Shown here piece after piece: positions 62,552-64,000 of a DNA stretch of 64,000 bases. The notes under the pieces are model-generated. The model saw only the letters and a list, made by a program, of their open reading frames with translations, did not search any database and was not told the origin of the DNA. Within the stretch, counting starts at the first letter, position 1; each line of letters starts with the position of its first letter. Origin of the DNA: an uncultured Granulosicoccaceae bacterium (lineage in GTDB: Bacteria; Pseudomonadota; Gammaproteobacteria; Granulosicoccales; Granulosicoccaceae); assembly GCA_937931165.1 (NCBI GenBank), contig CALHCI010000053.1, positions 26,890 to 90,889 on the forward strand. The letters run 5' to 3'. Position numbers and translations under genes: made by a program.

Positions 62552-62646
62552 GACAGTACAGCTCGGGCATCTGTGACCCCTTCAAAAACCTTGCAAAGCG
62601 TGTGATTGGTCGGCAGTCTTAATGACCTTTTCGGTGGGGTTCCGGT

Positions 62647-63282
62647 GTGGCTAAGTGCCTGTTGTTCGATAGTGATGGAACGTTGGTAGACAGTGAGCTG
62701 CTAAACAACGAAGCGTTATCGGCTGAACTGGCAGATTGCGGGATTAATGACTCTGCAGAGAGTCTGGTGCATCGCTACCGCGGCTGGAATTTTCATAAAG
62801 TCGTGCCGGATCTGCAGCGCCGTCACGACGTGCAACTTGATGACGCTTTTACCGCTCGATTTCGCCAACGAGCCAGTGATCACTTCGCTCAGCATCTGCG
62901 GCCGGTGGCGGGAATCGAGGGCGCGCTTTCCAGGCTGGAACATCCGAAGTGTGTGGTTTCCAATGCACCTCTGGCAAAAATACGTCATGTGATGGAAATT
63001 ACCGGACTCGGCGTGCATTTTTCAGATCGGCTTTTCAGTGCCTATGAAATTGACAGCTGGAAGCCTTCACCTGAACTCTTTTTGCATGCAGCATCGGCTA
63101 TGGGATTTGCCGCAGACCAGTGTATTGTGGTGGAAGACAGTGAAGTCGGGGTAGAGGCGGCGTACCGGGCAGGTATACCGGTAATACTTTACGACCCCGT
63201 TGGCAGTGCGCAAAACCCGAACGCTACCGCCACCATCGCGTCAATGGACCTTCTGCCCGAGGCAGTGGCGGACTTGAGCTAG
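62647..63282 (+). CDS. HAD superfamily phosphatase (subfamily IA)
   Basis: The 211-residue protein has HAD motif I LLFDSDGTLVDSE (nucleophile D8, with D10), motif II in CVVSNAP, motif III with K in SWKPSPELF and motif IV VVEDSEVGVEAA. It is close to the 6-phosphogluconate/phosphoglycolate-type phosphatases of the YieH group. The gene starts with GTG 62647. The substrate is not indicated by neighbours. Confidence 0.9.
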   Translation: MAKCLLFDSDGTLVDSELLNNEALSAELADCGINDSAESLVHRYRGWNFHKVVPDLQRRHDVQLDDAFTARFRQRASDHFAQHLRPVAGIEGALSRLEHPKCVVSNAPLAKIRHVMEITGLGVHFSDRLFSAYEIDSWKPSPELFLHAASAMGFAADQCIVVEDSEVGVEAAYRAGIPVILYDPVGSAQNPNATATIASMDLLPEAVADLS

Positions 63283-63351
63283 CCATGGTGTCCGTGAACG
63301 ACACCGATAGGTTTTTTCTTTCAGGGTGGTGGGCAGGATGGTGGGGCTCGC

Positions 63352-63648
63352 ATGGCTGGAAAAGGTAAATCCGGTATCTGTGAATTATGTGGTCGTGACA
63401 CTTCCCTTACGCTGCACCACTTGATACCTCGCAAACTTCATCGTCGAAATTTCTTTAGAAAATACTACACTCGGGATGAACTCCAGCGCGGAGTCAGAGT
63501 CTGCCGTCTGTGTCACAATGGTATTCACCGTTTGTATGACGAAATGACGCTGGGTAAAAAGCTCAACAGCCTGGAAAAGCTAAGAGCGGATACGGCAATT
63601 GCCCGACACGTAGCCTGGGTTGCCAGGCAAAAAAGTATTTCACGATAG
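63352..63648 (+). CDS. Small HNH-type nuclease-fold protein
   Basis: The 98-residue protein has a zinc-and-HNH layout: C10 and C13 (CELCG), H22-H23 (TLHHLIPRK), C51 and C54 (CRLC), N56 and H59 (HNGIHRLYD). The order CxxC-HH-CxxC-N-H is the HNH endonuclease core, complete here. There is no partner methylase or specificity gene nearby. It may be a house-keeping HNH protein rather than a restriction enzyme. Confidence 0.82.
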   Translation: MAGKGKSGICELCGRDTSLTLHHLIPRKLHRRNFFRKYYTRDELQRGVRVCRLCHNGIHRLYDEMTLGKKLNSLEKLRADTAIARHVAWVARQKSISR

Positions 63649-63764
63649 AGGCTTTGCAGCGTGAACCCCCGGGGTATTGAATTGGGCGCTATTAAATTAC
63701 GGGTTGTTGAATTGCACCAGCACCCTGCTGAAGTTGGTATAGCTGCCAGCAACGGTCGTGCACT

Positions 63765-64000
63765 ATGAGTCATCAGTTACAACCGGATCAGGTTGAAATC
63801 AGGGATGTTTGGGATTGGGCTGTTCAGGCTGTGGCGTTGTATAGAAGACGGCCAGTATTGTTTGCAGCACTTTCGGTTATTTTTTTCACTGTCGGTCACT
63901 TGCTGGCAATGACCAGTTACCTGACCTTCTTCGTCGGTCTGATTTTATGTCAGGTAGTTCTGGTTATTTTTATTGAGCTCGCCAGAACTGTCGATGAATC
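63765..64000 (+). CDS. Membrane protein, 5' part (cut by window end)
   Basis: An ATG at 63765 opens a frame without stop to the end of the window (78 residues). After a polar start of about 27 residues (SHQLQPDQVEIRDVWDW..) two hydrophobic helices follow (about 31-47 and 49-70), ending in ELARTVDES. I do not recognise the family from this fragment; it is probably an inner-membrane protein. Confidence 0.65.
   Translation, partial: MSHQLQPDQVEIRDVWDWAVQAVALYRRRPVLFAALSVIFFTVGHLLAMTSYLTFFVGLILCQVVLVIFIELARTVDE

Noticed and set aside
63352..63648. HNH protein as part of a restriction or retron-type defence system
   Set aside because: No methylase, reverse transcriptase, specificity subunit or other defence gene lies beside it.
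1..64000. CRISPR arrays, prophage or IS elements
   Set aside because: No regular spacer-repeat pattern, transposase, phage structural gene or terminal inverted repeat with target duplication was seen; the xerD fragment is the housekeeping recombinase.

Overview
This 64 kb window is chromosomal DNA from a gammaproteobacterium. The housekeeping blocks point there: xerD followed by dsbC, the block holA-proA-nadD-rsfS-rlmH-maf-rng-yhdP, rdgC, darP, and the run DUF3108-purN-purM-DUF2066-hda-DUF2069-wrbA-arsC, which has the same gene order as in Pseudomonas. Genus and species cannot be fixed from the sequence alone. Signal peptides, lipoboxes, a c-type cytochrome and a probable outer-membrane barrel fit a Gram-negative aerobe, probably free-living. 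I see no phage, insertion sequence, integron or CRISPR array.

Layout. 1-5.7 kb: xerD 3' end, dsbC, a DUF465 gene, truD, a DjlA-like co-chaperone, moaB, an rluB-type pseudouridine synthase and a DUF1820 gene. 5.7-5.8 kb: tRNA-Ser(GGA) with its terminator. 5.9-8.9 kb (-): a tight three-gene catabolic cluster with a metallo-beta-lactamase-fold lactonase-like enzyme, a Gfo/Idh/MocA oxidoreductase and a beta-decarboxylating dehydrogenase. 9.2-16.6 kb: signalling and surface genes, comprising an EAL phosphodiesterase with an unrecognised N-terminus, an HEFRH protein, a HIT protein, a convergent two-component pair whose 3' ends overlap, a triple-fasciclin lipoprotein and a DUF4345 membrane protein. 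17-26.5 kb: accessory genes, comprising an orphan P-loop ATPase, a GH26-like glycosidase, a TauD-type dioxygenase, an exported DUF1800/DUF1501/sorbosone-dehydrogenase cluster and nrtS. 26.6-34 kb: VOC, GNAT, Sel1 lipoprotein, flavodoxin, rdgC, a histone-deacetylase-like hydrolase, a membrane orphan, a DHH phosphoesterase and pyrD. 34.2-44.5 kb: the large housekeeping block. 44.7-46.3 kb: darP and an outer-membrane-like protein. 46.3-51.8 kb (-): purM-purN-DUF3108 running into three unusual envelope genes (membrane coiled-coil protein, solute-binding/VWA lipoprotein, mini-VWA protein). 51.9-55 kb: DUF2066, hda, DUF2069, wrbA, arsC. 55-64 kb: a GspE/PilB-type ATPase, a 2-hydroxyacid dehydrogenase, a LuxR-type regulator, cytochrome c, a second-type EF-G (fusA2-like), an LprI-like protein, a HAD phosphatase, an HNH protein and a truncated membrane ORF.

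The strongest candidates for undescribed biology are the VWA cassette at 46347-49159, the orphan ATPase at 17058-18809 with its C-terminal Cys/His cluster, the lactone-type catabolic cluster at 5882-8886, and the multi-stem structured element at about 32000-32065. A separate theme is short perfect tandem duplications (15, 19 and 11 bp) at gene ends and in promoter regions, which look like recent slippage or duplication events. All function calls rest on motif reading; no database search was run.
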